Below, one piece after another: positions 18,116 to 26,321 of a stretch of 64,000 nucleotides of DNA. Where the stretch lies: contig NZ_JAHCTB010000001.1 of NCBI RefSeq assembly GCF_018476645.1, positions 496,001 to 560,000 on the forward strand. The letters are read 5' to 3'. The notes beneath the pieces are model-generated. The model had not been told where the DNA came from, did not search any database, and worked only from the letters and a program-made list of their open reading frames with translations. The stretch's first letter is position 1, and every line of letters begins with the position of its first letter. The position numbers were made by a program, and so were the translations under genes. This DNA comes from Aequorivita echinoideorum. GTDB taxonomy: Bacteria > Bacteroidota > Bacteroidia > Flavobacteriales > Flavobacteriaceae.

Positions 18116-19807
18116 ATGCGCTGGACACTAAAACCGAAACCCGATGCCGATAAGGTGAAATCACTTTCAAAAGCATTGAATGTGGAGCCAACTATCGCAT
18201 CATTATTGGTTCAGCGCGGGATTGAAACTTTTAAGGAAGCGGAGGAATTCTTCCGCCCAAATCTTGAAAACCTCCACGATCCCTACTTGATGAAAGATAT
18301 GGACCAAGCCGTTGCAAGGATTGAAAAAGCCATTTCTTCCGAAGAAAATATTTTAATTTATGGCGATTATGATGTGGATGGAACCACAAGCGTGGCGCTG
18401 CTCTCTTCCTATCTTAAAAGTTATTATCCAAATGTTTCAACATACATCCCAGATAGGTATGATGAAGGCTACGGCGTTTCCTATAAGGGCATTGATTATG
18501 CACACGACAATGATTTTTCACTGATTATAGCTTTGGACTGCGGCATAAAAGCCATTGATAAGGTTGCATACGCTTCAGAAAAAAATATCGATTTCATCAT
18601 TTGTGACCACCATCGCCCCGGAAAGGAAATACCTGACGCCATTGCCGTACTCGACCCAAAGAGGAAAGATTGCGACTATCCCTACAAAGAACTCTGCGGT
18701 TGCGGCGTGGGATTTAAACTCGTACAAGCCCTTGCCGAGCTTCGTGGATTGATGTTGAAAGATTTGATTTTGTATCTCGATTTGGTCGCCACCGCAATTG
18801 CCGCAGACATTGTCCCTATCACCGGCGAAAACAGAATTCTTGCCTATTATGGCCTAAAAGTAATCAACAGCAATCCGCGCACTGGCTTTAAGGCAATTTT
18901 GAAACAAATAAAGAAAAAAACCCTAACCATCACCGATGTGGTTTTTATAATTGCCCCGCGCATAAACGCCGCCGGACGTATGAAACACGGCAACCATGCT
19001 GTGACATTACTCACCGAAAATGACGTTGATAAAGCTGAAATCTATGCCGCCGAAATTGAGAATTACAATAGGGAAAGAAGGGATGCAGATAAACAAATTA
19101 CCGAAGAAGCGCTTCAACAAATTTTAAACAACAAAGAAGAGGAGCGATTGACAACGGTAGTATATCAAGAAAATTGGCACAAGGGCGTAATTGGCATCGT
19201 CGCCTCCAGATTAACGGAAACCTATTACCGCCCCACGTTGGTTTTTACAAAAAGTGGCGAAAAATTGGCAGCTTCGGCACGCTCCGTCCGTGGATTTGAT
19301 GTTTACAATGCGCTGGAGGGCTGCGCGGAATATATCGAACAATTCGGCGGACATATGTATGCTGCGGGTTTGACCCTATTCGAAAAGGATTTTGAAAATT
19401 TCAAAAATGAATTTGAAAAAGTTGTATCGGAAACCATTGACAAAAACCTGCTTACCCCAGAAATAACAATTGATGCGGAAATAAATCTCAATGAAATTAC
19501 CCCGAAATTTTTCAGAATATTAAAACAGTTTGCCCCTTTTGGCCCTGGAAATATGACACCCACCTTTATGACGCAAAACTTGCGGGATACCGGTTGGGGA
19601 AAATGTGTGGGCGAGGATAACAAGCATTTGCGGGTTGTGGTGAAACAGGAAAATTCAAATCAGTTTACCGCAATTGGCTTCAATTTAGCCGAAAAACAAA
19701 ATATTGCCTGCGACGGAAAACCTTTTAAAGCCGCCTATTGCATTGATGAAAACGAATGGCAGGGCAATGTGAGCCTACAGTTGCGGTTGAAGGATATTAT
19801 GGAGTAA
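18116..19807 (+). CDS. recJ: Single-stranded-DNA-specific exonuclease
   Basis: This 563-residue DHH-superfamily 5'-3' exonuclease acts in recombination and repair. Motifs seen include YGDYDVDGTTS (about 80-90), CDHHRPG (DHH), the LDPKRKDCDYPYKELCGCG segment and the DHHA1 motif FGGHMYAAGLT near residue 420. The OB-fold C-terminus includes APFGPGN. The length is typical. Its 3' end overlaps lpxH (convergent) by 11 bp. Confidence 0.95.
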   Translation: MRWTLKPKPDADKVKSLSKALNVEPTIASLLVQRGIETFKEAEEFFRPNLENLHDPYLMKDMDQAVARIEKAISSEENILIYGDYDVDGTTSVALLSSYLKSYYPNVSTYIPDRYDEGYGVSYKGIDYAHDNDFSLIIALDCGIKAIDKVAYASEKNIDFIICDHHRPGKEIPDAIAVLDPKRKDCDYPYKELCGCGVGFKLVQALAELRGLMLKDLILYLDLVATAIAADIVPITGENRILAYYGLKVINSNPRTGFKAILKQIKKKTLTITDVVFIIAPRINAAGRMKHGNHAVTLLTENDVDKAEIYAAEIENYNRERRDADKQITEEALQQILNNKEEERLTTVVYQENWHKGVIGIVASRLTETYYRPTLVFTKSGEKLAASARSVRGFDVYNALEGCAEYIEQFGGHMYAAGLTLFEKDFENFKNEFEKVVSETIDKNLLTPEITIDAEINLNEITPKFFRILKQFAPFGPGNMTPTFMTQNLRDTGWGKCVGEDNKHLRVVVKQENSNQFTAIGFNLAEKQNIACDGKPFKAAYCIDENEWQGNVSLQLRLKDIME

Positions 19808-20555
19808 ACGTCTTCAACTCAAACTTTTCCCCATCAAACACGCCATAAGTATAATGGTTTATCCAATCGCCAAGATTGAAATAGGTTGAATTCGTTCCTA
19901 CTTTTATTTTCATTGGCAAATGGCGATGGCCAAAAATGAAATAGTCGTAATGTTTTGTTTGCAGTTTTCGTTTGGAATATTGCGCCAGCCATTCATTTTC
20001 CTCACCCAGAAATTGCTTGTCTTCATCCCCGGAAATCAATTTGTTTTTTACCGAAAGATGCTGCGCCACGCGAACGCCAATATCTGGATGTACCCAACTA
20101 AAGAGCCATTTTGAAAGAGGATTGGTAAACACTTTTTTCATCCGCTTGTAACCTTTGTCGCCAGGGCCTTTTCCGTCGCCGTGACCTACAAAAAATGTTT
20201 TTTCATTGAAAGTAAACTCCTTCGGCTCGTGGTACACGGGGATGTTCAATTCATTTTCGAAATAATCGTGCATCCACAAATCGTGGTTTCCCACGAAGAA
20301 ATGGATTTGGATTCCGCTATCCCGAAGTTCGGCAAGTTTACCTAAAACTCGAACAAACCCTTTGGGTACCACGGTTTTGTATTCAAACCAAAAATCAAAA
20401 AGATCGCCGAGCAGGAAGATTACTTCGGCATCGTGTTTTATGCTGTCAAGCCATTTAACAAAAATCTTTTCGCGTGGCAAACTCTCAGCCTGCGTTGGCG
20501 CGCCCAGATGATTATCGCTTGAAAAATAGATTTTTTTGCCTTGCGGGATGTGCAT
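19797..20555 (-). CDS. lpxH: UDP-2,3-diacylglucosamine diphosphatase (LpxH-type)
   Basis: This 252-residue metallophosphoesterase catalyses lipid X formation in lipid A synthesis. The metal-binding motifs are present in order: SSDNHLG, LLGDLFDFW, VGNHDLW, VGHGDG and FGHRHLP. The ATG at 20555 was selected because upstream in-frame codons add an unrelated leader and a TATCTTTG box sits at plus 20559-20566, immediately ahead. It overlaps the recJ 3' end by 11 bp. Confidence 0.88.
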   Translation of the reverse strand: MHIPQGKKIYFSSDNHLGAPTQAESLPREKIFVKWLDSIKHDAEVIFLLGDLFDFWFEYKTVVPKGFVRVLGKLAELRDSGIQIHFFVGNHDLWMHDYFENELNIPVYHEPKEFTFNEKTFFVGHGDGKGPGDKGYKRMKKVFTNPLSKWLFSWVHPDIGVRVAQHLSVKNKLISGDEDKQFLGEENEWLAQYSKRKLQTKHYDYFIFGHRHLPMKIKVGTNSTYFNLGDWINHYTYGVFDGEKFELKTFTP

Positions 20556-20616
20556 TTTCAAAGATAGGAAAGTGAAATTATGCATTAAGAAAGTTTATTC
20601 AAAAAAAATATAAAAT

Positions 20617-20640
20617 TGTTATAACATTGTTTTAACTTTG
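20617..20640 (+). promoter_or_regulatory. mazEF promoter region with 10-bp palindrome
   Basis: TAACTTTG (20633-20640) fits the TAnnTTTG -7 box, 18 nt before the mazE start. Just upstream is the perfect palindrome TGTTATAACA (20617-20626), positioned like an operator for autorepression by the antitoxin. Binding is inferred. Confidence 0.45.
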
Positions 20641-20658
20641 TTTGATAATTTTCTAATT

Positions 20659-20913
20659 ATGGAAACAAAAATAATAAAAGTCGGAAATTCAAAAGGAATT
20701 ATCATTCCTGCAAAATTCCTAAAGCTTATTGGGCTTGAGGAGAAAGTTGCAATACAAATTGAAGATGAGAAAATGATTATTACTCCAGCAAAATCAAAAC
20801 CACGGGAAGGTTGGGAAAACATGCTTGCCGAAGATGTAGCAAAATATGGACAACCGGAGCGCTTGCTGCCTGATACATTTGAGGATGAAGATAATACGGA
20901 TTGGGAATGGTAA
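20659..20913 (+). CDS. mazE: MazE-like AbrB-family antitoxin
   Basis: This 84-residue protein has the swapped-hairpin AbrB/MazE DNA-binding fold at its N-terminus (KIIKVGNSKGIIIPAKFL) and an acidic C-terminal tail (DTFEDEDNTDWEW) that would block the toxin. The ATG at 20659 is preferred to an upstream TTG. The last 7 nt overlap the mazF start, typical of coupled toxin-antitoxin pairs. Confidence 0.88.
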   Translation: METKIIKVGNSKGIIIPAKFLKLIGLEEKVAIQIEDEKMIITPAKSKPREGWENMLAEDVAKYGQPERLLPDTFEDEDNTDWEW

Positions 20914-21227
20914 AACAGTATGATATCTATTGGGTGAATTTAGACCCAACCGTGGGAAGTGAAATAAAAAAAACGCGGCCTTGCCTTGTTATAACTCCAA
21001 CCTTTTCAAATAAAATATTGAATACTATTCTTGTTGCGCCCATTACTTCAACCATTAGAAATTTTCCAATGCGCGTTTCCATAAACTTGAAAAGCAAATC
21101 TGGCCAAATTGCTTTGGATCAAATTAGGTGCGTTGATAAAAGTAGATTATTTGATAGAATTGAATCGTTGGATAAAGAATCAATTCAAAAATTAAAATCG
21201 ATTCTTTCGGAATATTTAATTGAATAA
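20907..21227 (+). CDS. mazF: MazF/PemK-like endoribonuclease toxin
   Basis: This 106-residue protein shows the MazF signature YDIYWVNLDPTVGSEIKKTRPCLVITP, then APITST and ALDQIRCVDKSRL. MazF toxins cut mRNA at short specific sequences and arrest growth; MazE neutralises them. The ATG at 20907 overlaps the antitoxin stop by 7 nt. No frameshift or truncation is seen, so the module looks intact. Confidence 0.9.
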   Translation: MVKQYDIYWVNLDPTVGSEIKKTRPCLVITPTFSNKILNTILVAPITSTIRNFPMRVSINLKSKSGQIALDQIRCVDKSRLFDRIESLDKESIQKLKSILSEYLIE

Positions 21228-21230
21228 TTC

Positions 21231-21680
21231 TCAATTATCCCCCGCAAACCACTCCGCATAACTACTTTCAGTTTCCTGCAATTTCAGGGAATGTAGCTGG
21301 ATACCGCTGGGAAGGCGTTGCTTTATTTTTTCGGCAAAATATATCACCATCATTTCGCTTGTGGGCTGGTAATCTACCAATAGCACGCTGTGGCCGCGGT
21401 CGCTCAATTCCTTGGCAAGTTCTACGTGCGGGGTGTTTTTGTTGAAAACGGTGGCGTGGTCAAAAACATCCACAATTTCCTCTTTCACTATTTTTTTCAG
21501 ATCGCCGAAGTCAATCACCATCCCAAATTTCACGTTTTCGGAATCATTTATAGGATTACCAATCACGGTCACGAATAGTTTATAACTATGCCCGTGCACA
21601 TTTCTACATTTACCATCGTAACCATAAAGTGCGTGGCCGGTTTCAAAGGAAAAAATCTTGGTAATGCGTATCTGGTCCAT
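21231..21680 (-). CDS. queD: 6-carboxy-tetrahydropterin synthase family protein
   Basis: This 149-residue enzyme of the T-fold family acts in queuosine or pterin synthesis. The zinc-binding histidines are in SFETGHAL and VHGHSY, the catalytic Cys in GKCRNVHGH, an Asp-His pair in FDHATVF, and the substrate Glu in LQETESSYAEW. The start at 21680 gives MDQIRITKIF, the usual N-terminus. A -7 box TATCTTTG lies on the minus strand at plus 21699-21706. It is convergent with mazF. Confidence 0.88.
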   Translation of the reverse strand: MDQIRITKIFSFETGHALYGYDGKCRNVHGHSYKLFVTVIGNPINDSENVKFGMVIDFGDLKKIVKEEIVDVFDHATVFNKNTPHVELAKELSDRGHSVLLVDYQPTSEMMVIYFAEKIKQRLPSGIQLHSLKLQETESSYAEWFAGDN

Positions 21681-21729
21681 AGCTTGGTAGTTGTGTCGCA
21701 AAGATACAATTTTCTGCTCCCCACTTTTA

Positions 21730-21833
21730 AAGCTTACTTTTATAAAAAAGCAAGCTTCATTTCAACCAAAACATAACTGTGTTTTGAACCAAACACAACT
21801 GTGTTTTCCCAAAAAGAAGGCTATGTTTTTGGG
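21730..21833. repeat. Cluster of dyad symmetries between queD and the 2OG oxygenase
   Basis: Four consecutive inverted repeats lie here. The first has arms AAGCTT at 21730-21735 and 21752-21757. The second has CAAAACA (21767-21773)/TGTTTTG. The third has AAACACA/TGTGTTT (21791-21806). The fourth has CCCAAAAA (21808-21815)/TTTTTGGG (21826-21833). The second and third also share the core AACTGTGTTTT as a direct repeat about 22 bp apart. This looks like a multi-site operator or structured leader. Confidence 0.6.
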
Positions 21834-21861
21834 GAGCGCAAAAACCAATGGGTTTCTGCCT

Positions 21862-21869
21862 TATATTTG
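21862..21869 (+). promoter_or_regulatory. Candidate -7 box TATATTTG for the 2OG oxygenase
   Basis: It matches TAnnTTTG exactly and ends 22 nt before the ATG at 21892. It supports that ATG over more upstream in-frame starts. Confidence 0.45.
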
Positions 21870-21891
21870 CCAACTTTTTAAAAATCAAAAA

Positions 21892-22527
21892 ATGACCGAA
21901 GAACTTTTTGAGCAGCTGGAATTTATTGAAAATCCATTGTTTGAAACTATTATTGATGATTTGTTGGCGAAGCAATACAGCATTGTGAACGACTTTTTTT
22001 CTTCGGAAGAAGTAGATGTTCTGCGGCACTCTCTTTTGGCGAAATACGATGCAGACCGTTTTAAGAAATCTGCCATAGGCAACCGAACCAACGAGGAAAT
22101 CGACAAAACCATACGTGGCGATTTTATTCTTTGGATGGACGAAGCGAATGCCAATGAAGCCGAAAAAATATTCTTCAAAAAAATTAATGAACTTGTAAAT
22201 TATCTGAACAAGACCTGCTTTTTGGGCATTCTTCAAAAGGAATTCCACTACGCGGTGTACCCTACCGGCACGTTTTACAAACGGCATTTGGATACCTTTC
22301 AGAATGATGACCGCAGAAAATTATCCATAGTCTGTTACCTGAATGAGGACAACTGGCTGCGCGAAAACGGCGGCGAACTTACTATTTATACTGAAAAGGA
22401 AGCAATTGATATTTTACCGCTTCCGGGAAGGGTGGTTATTTTTGAAAGCCAGGTGCTGGAGCACGAGGTTAAAGTGATAAAGGCTTCAGAAAGAATGAGC
22501 ATAACCGGATGGCTAAAAACAAGATAA
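21892..22527 (+). CDS. 2OG-Fe(II) oxygenase, prolyl-hydroxylase-like
   Basis: This 211-residue protein has the double-stranded beta-helix iron site HxD in YKRHLDTF, a distal His in QVLEHEV and the 2-oxoglutarate-binding Arg in ERMSITGWL. It would hydroxylate a protein or small molecule in the cytoplasm; the substrate is unknown. The reading frame is open upstream to 21691. The ATG at 21892 is chosen because the promoter box and dyad cluster lie before it and the upstream residues look non-protein. Confidence 0.82.
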   Translation: MTEELFEQLEFIENPLFETIIDDLLAKQYSIVNDFFSSEEVDVLRHSLLAKYDADRFKKSAIGNRTNEEIDKTIRGDFILWMDEANANEAEKIFFKKINELVNYLNKTCFLGILQKEFHYAVYPTGTFYKRHLDTFQNDDRRKLSIVCYLNEDNWLRENGGELTIYTEKEAIDILPLPGRVVIFESQVLEHEVKVIKASERMSITGWLKTR

Positions 22528-22536
22528 AATTTAGCC

Positions 22537-22581
22537 AACAGCTAACAGCTAACAGCTAACAGCTAACAGCTAACAGCTAAC
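22537..22581. repeat. Heptamer tandem repeat (AACAGCT)x6.4
   Basis: Six exact copies and a partial copy fill the gap between the convergent oxygenase gene and the 103-residue hypothetical gene, and touch the latter's stop codon. Confidence 0.95.
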
Positions 22582-22893
22582 TTAAAGATAAATCTGATAA
22601 TCGTCGCAATACCTATCAATGTAATTTCGCAGGTTTTCCACTGCGTTTTTGAAATCCACACGTTCGGTTTCCTTGAAACGTTCTGCCTCGAGATCTCGCT
22701 TTAGTTCCATTGCTATACTTTCCCGTATTTCGCGAAGCAGGATTCTCAGGTATTTTTCCTTGCCCATATCGTTTACCTGCTGTAAATCTATGAGCTCATC
22801 GCACACATTTTCATATTCAGAAATAAGTTCCTTTACTGAATTATTTTGAAGCAATTCAGCATCATTCTTGAATATTTCAGAAGGGGTTCTCAC
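22582..22893 (-). CDS. Conserved-looking hypothetical helical protein
   Basis: I do not recognise this 103-residue protein. It is highly charged and almost wholly helical (SVKELISEYENVCDELIDLQQVN, RILLREIRESIAMELKRDLE). It has no signal or membrane segment, and could form a coiled coil. It follows the 32-residue membrane protein gene on the same strand (11 nt downstream) and ends at a heptamer repeat array. Confidence 0.6.
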   Translation of the reverse strand: MRTPSEIFKNDAELLQNNSVKELISEYENVCDELIDLQQVNDMGKEKYLRILLREIRESIAMELKRDLEAERFKETERVDFKNAVENLRNYIDRYCDDYQIYL

Positions 22894-22904
22894 TAAAGAA
22901 AAAA

Positions 22905-23003
22905 CTATTTGTTCTTAATTTTCTTATAAATTACAGCAATGATGACCAAAATGGCCAGGATGAGAAATAACCCCGGGCCGCCAATAAATTCTAACCAATC
23001 CAT
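22905..23003 (-). CDS. Small single-span membrane protein, 32 residues
   Basis: A short minus-strand frame starts at ATG 23003 and encodes MDWLEFIGGPGLFLILAI followed by LVIIAVIYKKIKNK. It has an acidic/aromatic N-terminus, a 16-residue hydrophobic helix and a basic C-terminus, the normal layout of a small membrane protein. No clear ribosome site is visible, and the start lies next to the TTCAGTG tandem repeat. It is 11 nt upstream of the hypothetical gene on the same strand, so they may be co-transcribed. Confidence 0.55.
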   Translation of the reverse strand: MDWLEFIGGPGLFLILAILVIIAVIYKKIKNK

Positions 23004-23005
23004 AA

Positions 23006-23046
23006 TTCAGTGTTCAGTGTTCAGTGTTCAGTGTTCAGTGTTCAGT
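23006..23046. repeat. Heptamer tandem repeat (TTCAGTG)x5.9
   Basis: Five exact copies plus six bases of a sixth fill the gap between the MATE gene and the small membrane protein gene. Copy number changes here would alter the leader of the small gene. Confidence 0.95.
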
Positions 23047-23053
23047 AAATGTA

Positions 23054-24391
23054 TTAATTTTCTATAAGTGGAATGTATTTTCTCTTGAATTTAATGATGA
23101 GCGCTATTGCCCTGTACGCAATCCAAACAATCATTGCCGCCCAAATGCCCGTGAGGCCCCAATTCATATATTTTGAAAAATAAAGCACGGGGATGAACCC
23201 AAAAATCGTTGCGCCCAGAAGTACATTTCGCAAAAAACCCATTTCGCCCAGACCCTTAAAAATAGAATCGAGCGTAAAAGCCACCGCATTGAACGGCAAA
23301 CTCAACAATACCATATAAAACATTCCGTAGAATAAGGCGAGAACCGTTTCATCCTTATTGAAAATAAGCCCAAAATACCGATAGAAAATTGTGCCAATGG
23401 AAACCAATAGTAATGAAACTATCAAATTATAAATATTTACCTTTTTTGTGAGCTGCCAAAGCGATTTGTAGTTACGTTCCCCCAGCAGTTTTCCGCCCAG
23501 AATATTGCCGGCCGCTCCGTAACCGTCCAGAAAAAATGCCGTAAAAATCCAAATATTAAATGCAATGGTGTGCGCCGCTACATATTCCTTCCCCAAAGCT
23601 GCGGCCTCACGCGTGGCAAGGATTAACGCCGTATTAAGCGCCACGGAGCGCAGAAATAAATTGAAGCTCATAAACACCAATCTTCTTATTTCTGGGTGCA
23701 GTGGCAATTTCAATTTTAGAGAGATTTCCGTTTTTTTCATTAAAAATGAAAACGCCAAAATTGCCATTACAGATTGTGAAATCAAGCTGGCCCAAGCCGC
23801 ACCTTTTATTCCCAAAGGTGAAATAATGTTTTCAATGCCATATACCAAAATGAAGTCCAGCCCAATGTTCAAAACTGCACCTATTGCGGCAATAATCATA
23901 GGCCAGAATGTATTCTGGAGCCCACGGAAAATCCCGAAGACGGCAAAGGTAAAAAGCGTAAGCGGGAATCCCCAAACGCGAATGTTGTAATAATTTATAC
24001 TGAAGGTAAGAACTATTCCTTCGGCATTAAGCAGGATGAAGATTTCTTCAACAAAAAAATACGTTGAAAAAAGTACAATTATGCTCAAACTTATGTTGAA
24101 ATAAATGGCCTGCGCGGGGAAACTGCTGATCTCCGCAATTTTTCCAGCTCCCAAGTTCTGCGAAACAATAGCTGAAATGGCACTTCGGGTCTGTCCCAAA
24201 ATCCAAATCAACGCCGAGAGAAAAGAGCCTACAATCCCCACGGCTGCCAAGGATTCTATCCCATAATTATCAATATTGCCCACTACCGCCGCATCTGTGG
24301 CGGAGAGAACTGGCTCTGCAATCCCAGCAATTATGGCAGGTATGGCAAGTTGCTGGATTCTTTTAAATGAAATATTGGTGGGAGTAATCAT
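23054..24391 (-). CDS. MATE family efflux transporter
   Basis: This 445-residue protein has 12 hydrophobic segments in two similar halves. It has MATE features: AGIAEPVLSATDAAVVGN in helix 1-2, QNLGAGK in the first half and GNILGGKLLGER in the second. It exports cationic compounds using sodium or proton gradients; the substrate is unknown. The ATG at 24391 is preferred since an earlier in-frame start adds a non-family leader. It resembles the DinF subgroup. Confidence 0.88.
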   Translation of the reverse strand: MITPTNISFKRIQQLAIPAIIAGIAEPVLSATDAAVVGNIDNYGIESLAAVGIVGSFLSALIWILGQTRSAISAIVSQNLGAGKIAEISSFPAQAIYFNISLSIIVLFSTYFFVEEIFILLNAEGIVLTFSINYYNIRVWGFPLTLFTFAVFGIFRGLQNTFWPMIIAAIGAVLNIGLDFILVYGIENIISPLGIKGAAWASLISQSVMAILAFSFLMKKTEISLKLKLPLHPEIRRLVFMSFNLFLRSVALNTALILATREAAALGKEYVAAHTIAFNIWIFTAFFLDGYGAAGNILGGKLLGERNYKSLWQLTKKVNIYNLIVSLLLVSIGTIFYRYFGLIFNKDETVLALFYGMFYMVLLSLPFNAVAFTLDSIFKGLGEMGFLRNVLLGATIFGFIPVLYFSKYMNWGLTGIWAAMIVWIAYRAIALIIKFKRKYIPLIEN

Positions 24392-24497
24392 TTTTACAAA
24401 ACTACCCAAATTGCTAATGGCTTCGCATATTTGCGGCATTTAAAAAACTTTATTTTTCAAATTTGTGAAGTATATTCTGTTAACCGATATTTAACCC

Positions 24498-24505
24498 TAA
24501 TTTTG
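24498..24505 (+). promoter_or_regulatory. Candidate -7 box TAATTTTG for the universal stress gene
   Basis: It is an exact TAnnTTTG match, ending 31 nt before the start codon at 24537. No clear -33 element is seen. Confidence 0.4.
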
Positions 24506-24536
24506 CAATTAATTAAAAAATAGAATTTTCAGTGCT

Positions 24537-25331
24537 ATGAAAAATATTTTGGTGCCGGTGGGCTCATCACAAAACTCAGTAAGTAATCTTCAATATGCCA
24601 TTGATTTGGCCAAGGAAATAGGTGGAAATGTATTTGTGGTTTCCGTATTTCAGGAGCTGTCCAAAGTAGGCGGGCTTTCAAAAGTGAACACCATTTTAAA
24701 GGAAGAATCTGAAAACAGGTTGGATGAAGTCCTTTCCCTCGTGAATAGAAAAGGCGTGCAAGTTGTCGCGCATCCCATAAAAGGGGAAGTCTTAGCAGGG
24801 ATAAACAGAGTAAATAGCCAGATACCAATTGATTTAATGGTACTTGCGCCTAGGAGCAATTCCATAAAAGAGGAAGTCTATCTGGGAAAAACCTCCGGTA
24901 AACTTTTGAAACAAACCAATATTCCCATTTTAATAGTCCCCGAAGGCGCTGAATTCTCAAAGCCGAAAACCATGCTGATGGCATTTAAAAATGGCACTTT
25001 TGAAAAAGATAGTTTACTGGAACCTGTTTCAAAATTCGTGGAATTTTTCGGAACCGAAGTTCACGTCCTTCACGTAGAAACACCTGAAACTACTGATGAA
25101 ATGAAGCATGTTTCAGAAAATTTAAAATCATTGCAAAAATCGTATACCGCTACTGAGGCCGCAACGACGTTTCAGGGCGTTATTGAGCATTTTCAGAAAT
25201 TTCAACCAGATATGCTTTGCGTTATTCGCAGAAAGCGTGGATTTTTCAAAAAACTTTGGGAAAAGAATGAAATTCTAAAAAAGGAATTCTATACCAGTAA
25301 ACCTTTATTGGTCCTTCCCGTTCAGGAATAA
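24537..25331 (+). CDS. Universal stress protein, tandem UspA domains
   Basis: This 264-residue cytoplasmic protein has two Usp domains (about 1-138 and 143-264). The first starts MKNILVPVGSSQNS and ends with TNIPILIVPE. The second is more diverged and ends KPLLVLPV. The ATP-binding G-2x-G-9x-G(S/T) motif is not clearly complete in either half. The role in stress survival is by family only. A bidirectional terminator follows. Confidence 0.88.
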   Translation: MKNILVPVGSSQNSVSNLQYAIDLAKEIGGNVFVVSVFQELSKVGGLSKVNTILKEESENRLDEVLSLVNRKGVQVVAHPIKGEVLAGINRVNSQIPIDLMVLAPRSNSIKEEVYLGKTSGKLLKQTNIPILIVPEGAEFSKPKTMLMAFKNGTFEKDSLLEPVSKFVEFFGTEVHVLHVETPETTDEMKHVSENLKSLQKSYTATEAATTFQGVIEHFQKFQPDMLCVIRRKRGFFKKLWEKNEILKKEFYTSKPLLVLPVQE

Positions 25332-25360
25332 AAAAACCACTGAGAAAATCAGTGGTTTTG
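25331..25360. terminator. Bidirectional terminator between usp and tRNA-Ala
   Basis: A perfect 11-bp stem has arms at 25333-25343 and 25349-25359 and the loop GAAAA. It serves both convergent transcripts. Confidence 0.9.
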
Positions 25361-25436
<76 letters not shown>

Positions 25437-25475
25437 TCTGTTTAGGTTGCCAAAAATAGTAAATTTTTTAATACC

Positions 25476-26321
25476 CTAGTTCTTTTTCAGAAAATCTATT
25501 GTTTCTGAAATAACCCGCTCCAAATCCTGTGGTAAGTTCTCATTTTCCCACGGGTGTTGCGCGCCGAATACGTGATCTGCACCTGTAATAAGCACCAATT
25601 TGCAATTTGGATTCCATTTTTGCAATGCTTTTGCTTCCTTTTCTTGAACCGTGGAATCATCTGTACCGTGAATAATAAGATGCGGAATCGTTAAATTTTC
25701 AACCGCTCGCTTTATGGTAAAGCGTTTTTCATTTGCCTTATAGTCTTCATAGAATTGAAAATTATGTGGTAATTTTTGCTTAGTCCGACTGTTTTCAACG
25801 TAGGTAACACCCGTGGCTTTCCATGCTTCAAAAGCTTCCGTATCCTCCAAAAATCTTGGTTTGAAATCGCTTACGCTTGCCCAGGTAATTACATTTTTTA
25901 TTCGCGCATCTTCTTCGGCTTTTATTAGGACAATCCCGCCGCCACGGCTGTGGCCAATTAAAGATATTTCTGATATATTATTAGGAAGATTGTTGTTTCC
26001 GCTTTCAATTAATTTCAGCATTCTGTCCAAATCTTCAAGTTCTGTAGTGAAATTATTTTCAGCGAAGGCCTCCAGATCTGGGAAATCTATCGGATTTTCC
26101 ATGGTACCTCCGTTATGCGAAAAATTGAATTTCAAAAAACAAAAGCCTGCCTCAGCAAATTTTTCGGCTACCAAATGCCACGCACCCCAATCCTTAAAGC
26201 CTTTATAACCGTGGCAAAAGACGATTACGTGTTGCGGATTTTCATTTTTCTTAAAGTAAATATCATAAAGTATCGGTTTTTTGTCTTCAGTCCTTAGTAT
26301 TAAATTCTTTTTTATAATCAT
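25476..26321 (-). CDS. Alpha/beta hydrolase (dienelactone hydrolase/S33-like)
   Basis: This 281-residue cytoplasmic protein has FCHGYKGFKDW (oxyanion region), LIGHSRGGG (Ser nucleophile), IHGTDDSTV (Asp) and GADHVFG (His). The substrate is unknown. Its ATG at 26321 overlaps the addB stop by one base (TGATG), implying translational coupling with addB. Confidence 0.82.
   Translation of the reverse strand: MIIKKNLILRTEDKKPILYDIYFKKNENPQHVIVFCHGYKGFKDWGAWHLVAEKFAEAGFCFLKFNFSHNGGTMENPIDFPDLEAFAENNFTTELEDLDRMLKLIESGNNNLPNNISEISLIGHSRGGGIVLIKAEEDARIKNVITWASVSDFKPRFLEDTEAFEAWKATGVTYVENSRTKQKLPHNFQFYEDYKANEKRFTIKRAVENLTIPHLIIHGTDDSTVQEKEAKALQKWNPNCKLVLITGADHVFGAQHPWENENLPQDLERVISETIDFLKKN

Noticed and set aside
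18283-18800. SOS or LexA box near dinB and recJ
   Set aside because: No LexA-type palindrome could be recognised upstream of either gene (48351-49454 and 18116-19807), and the consensus in this phylum is not known to me.
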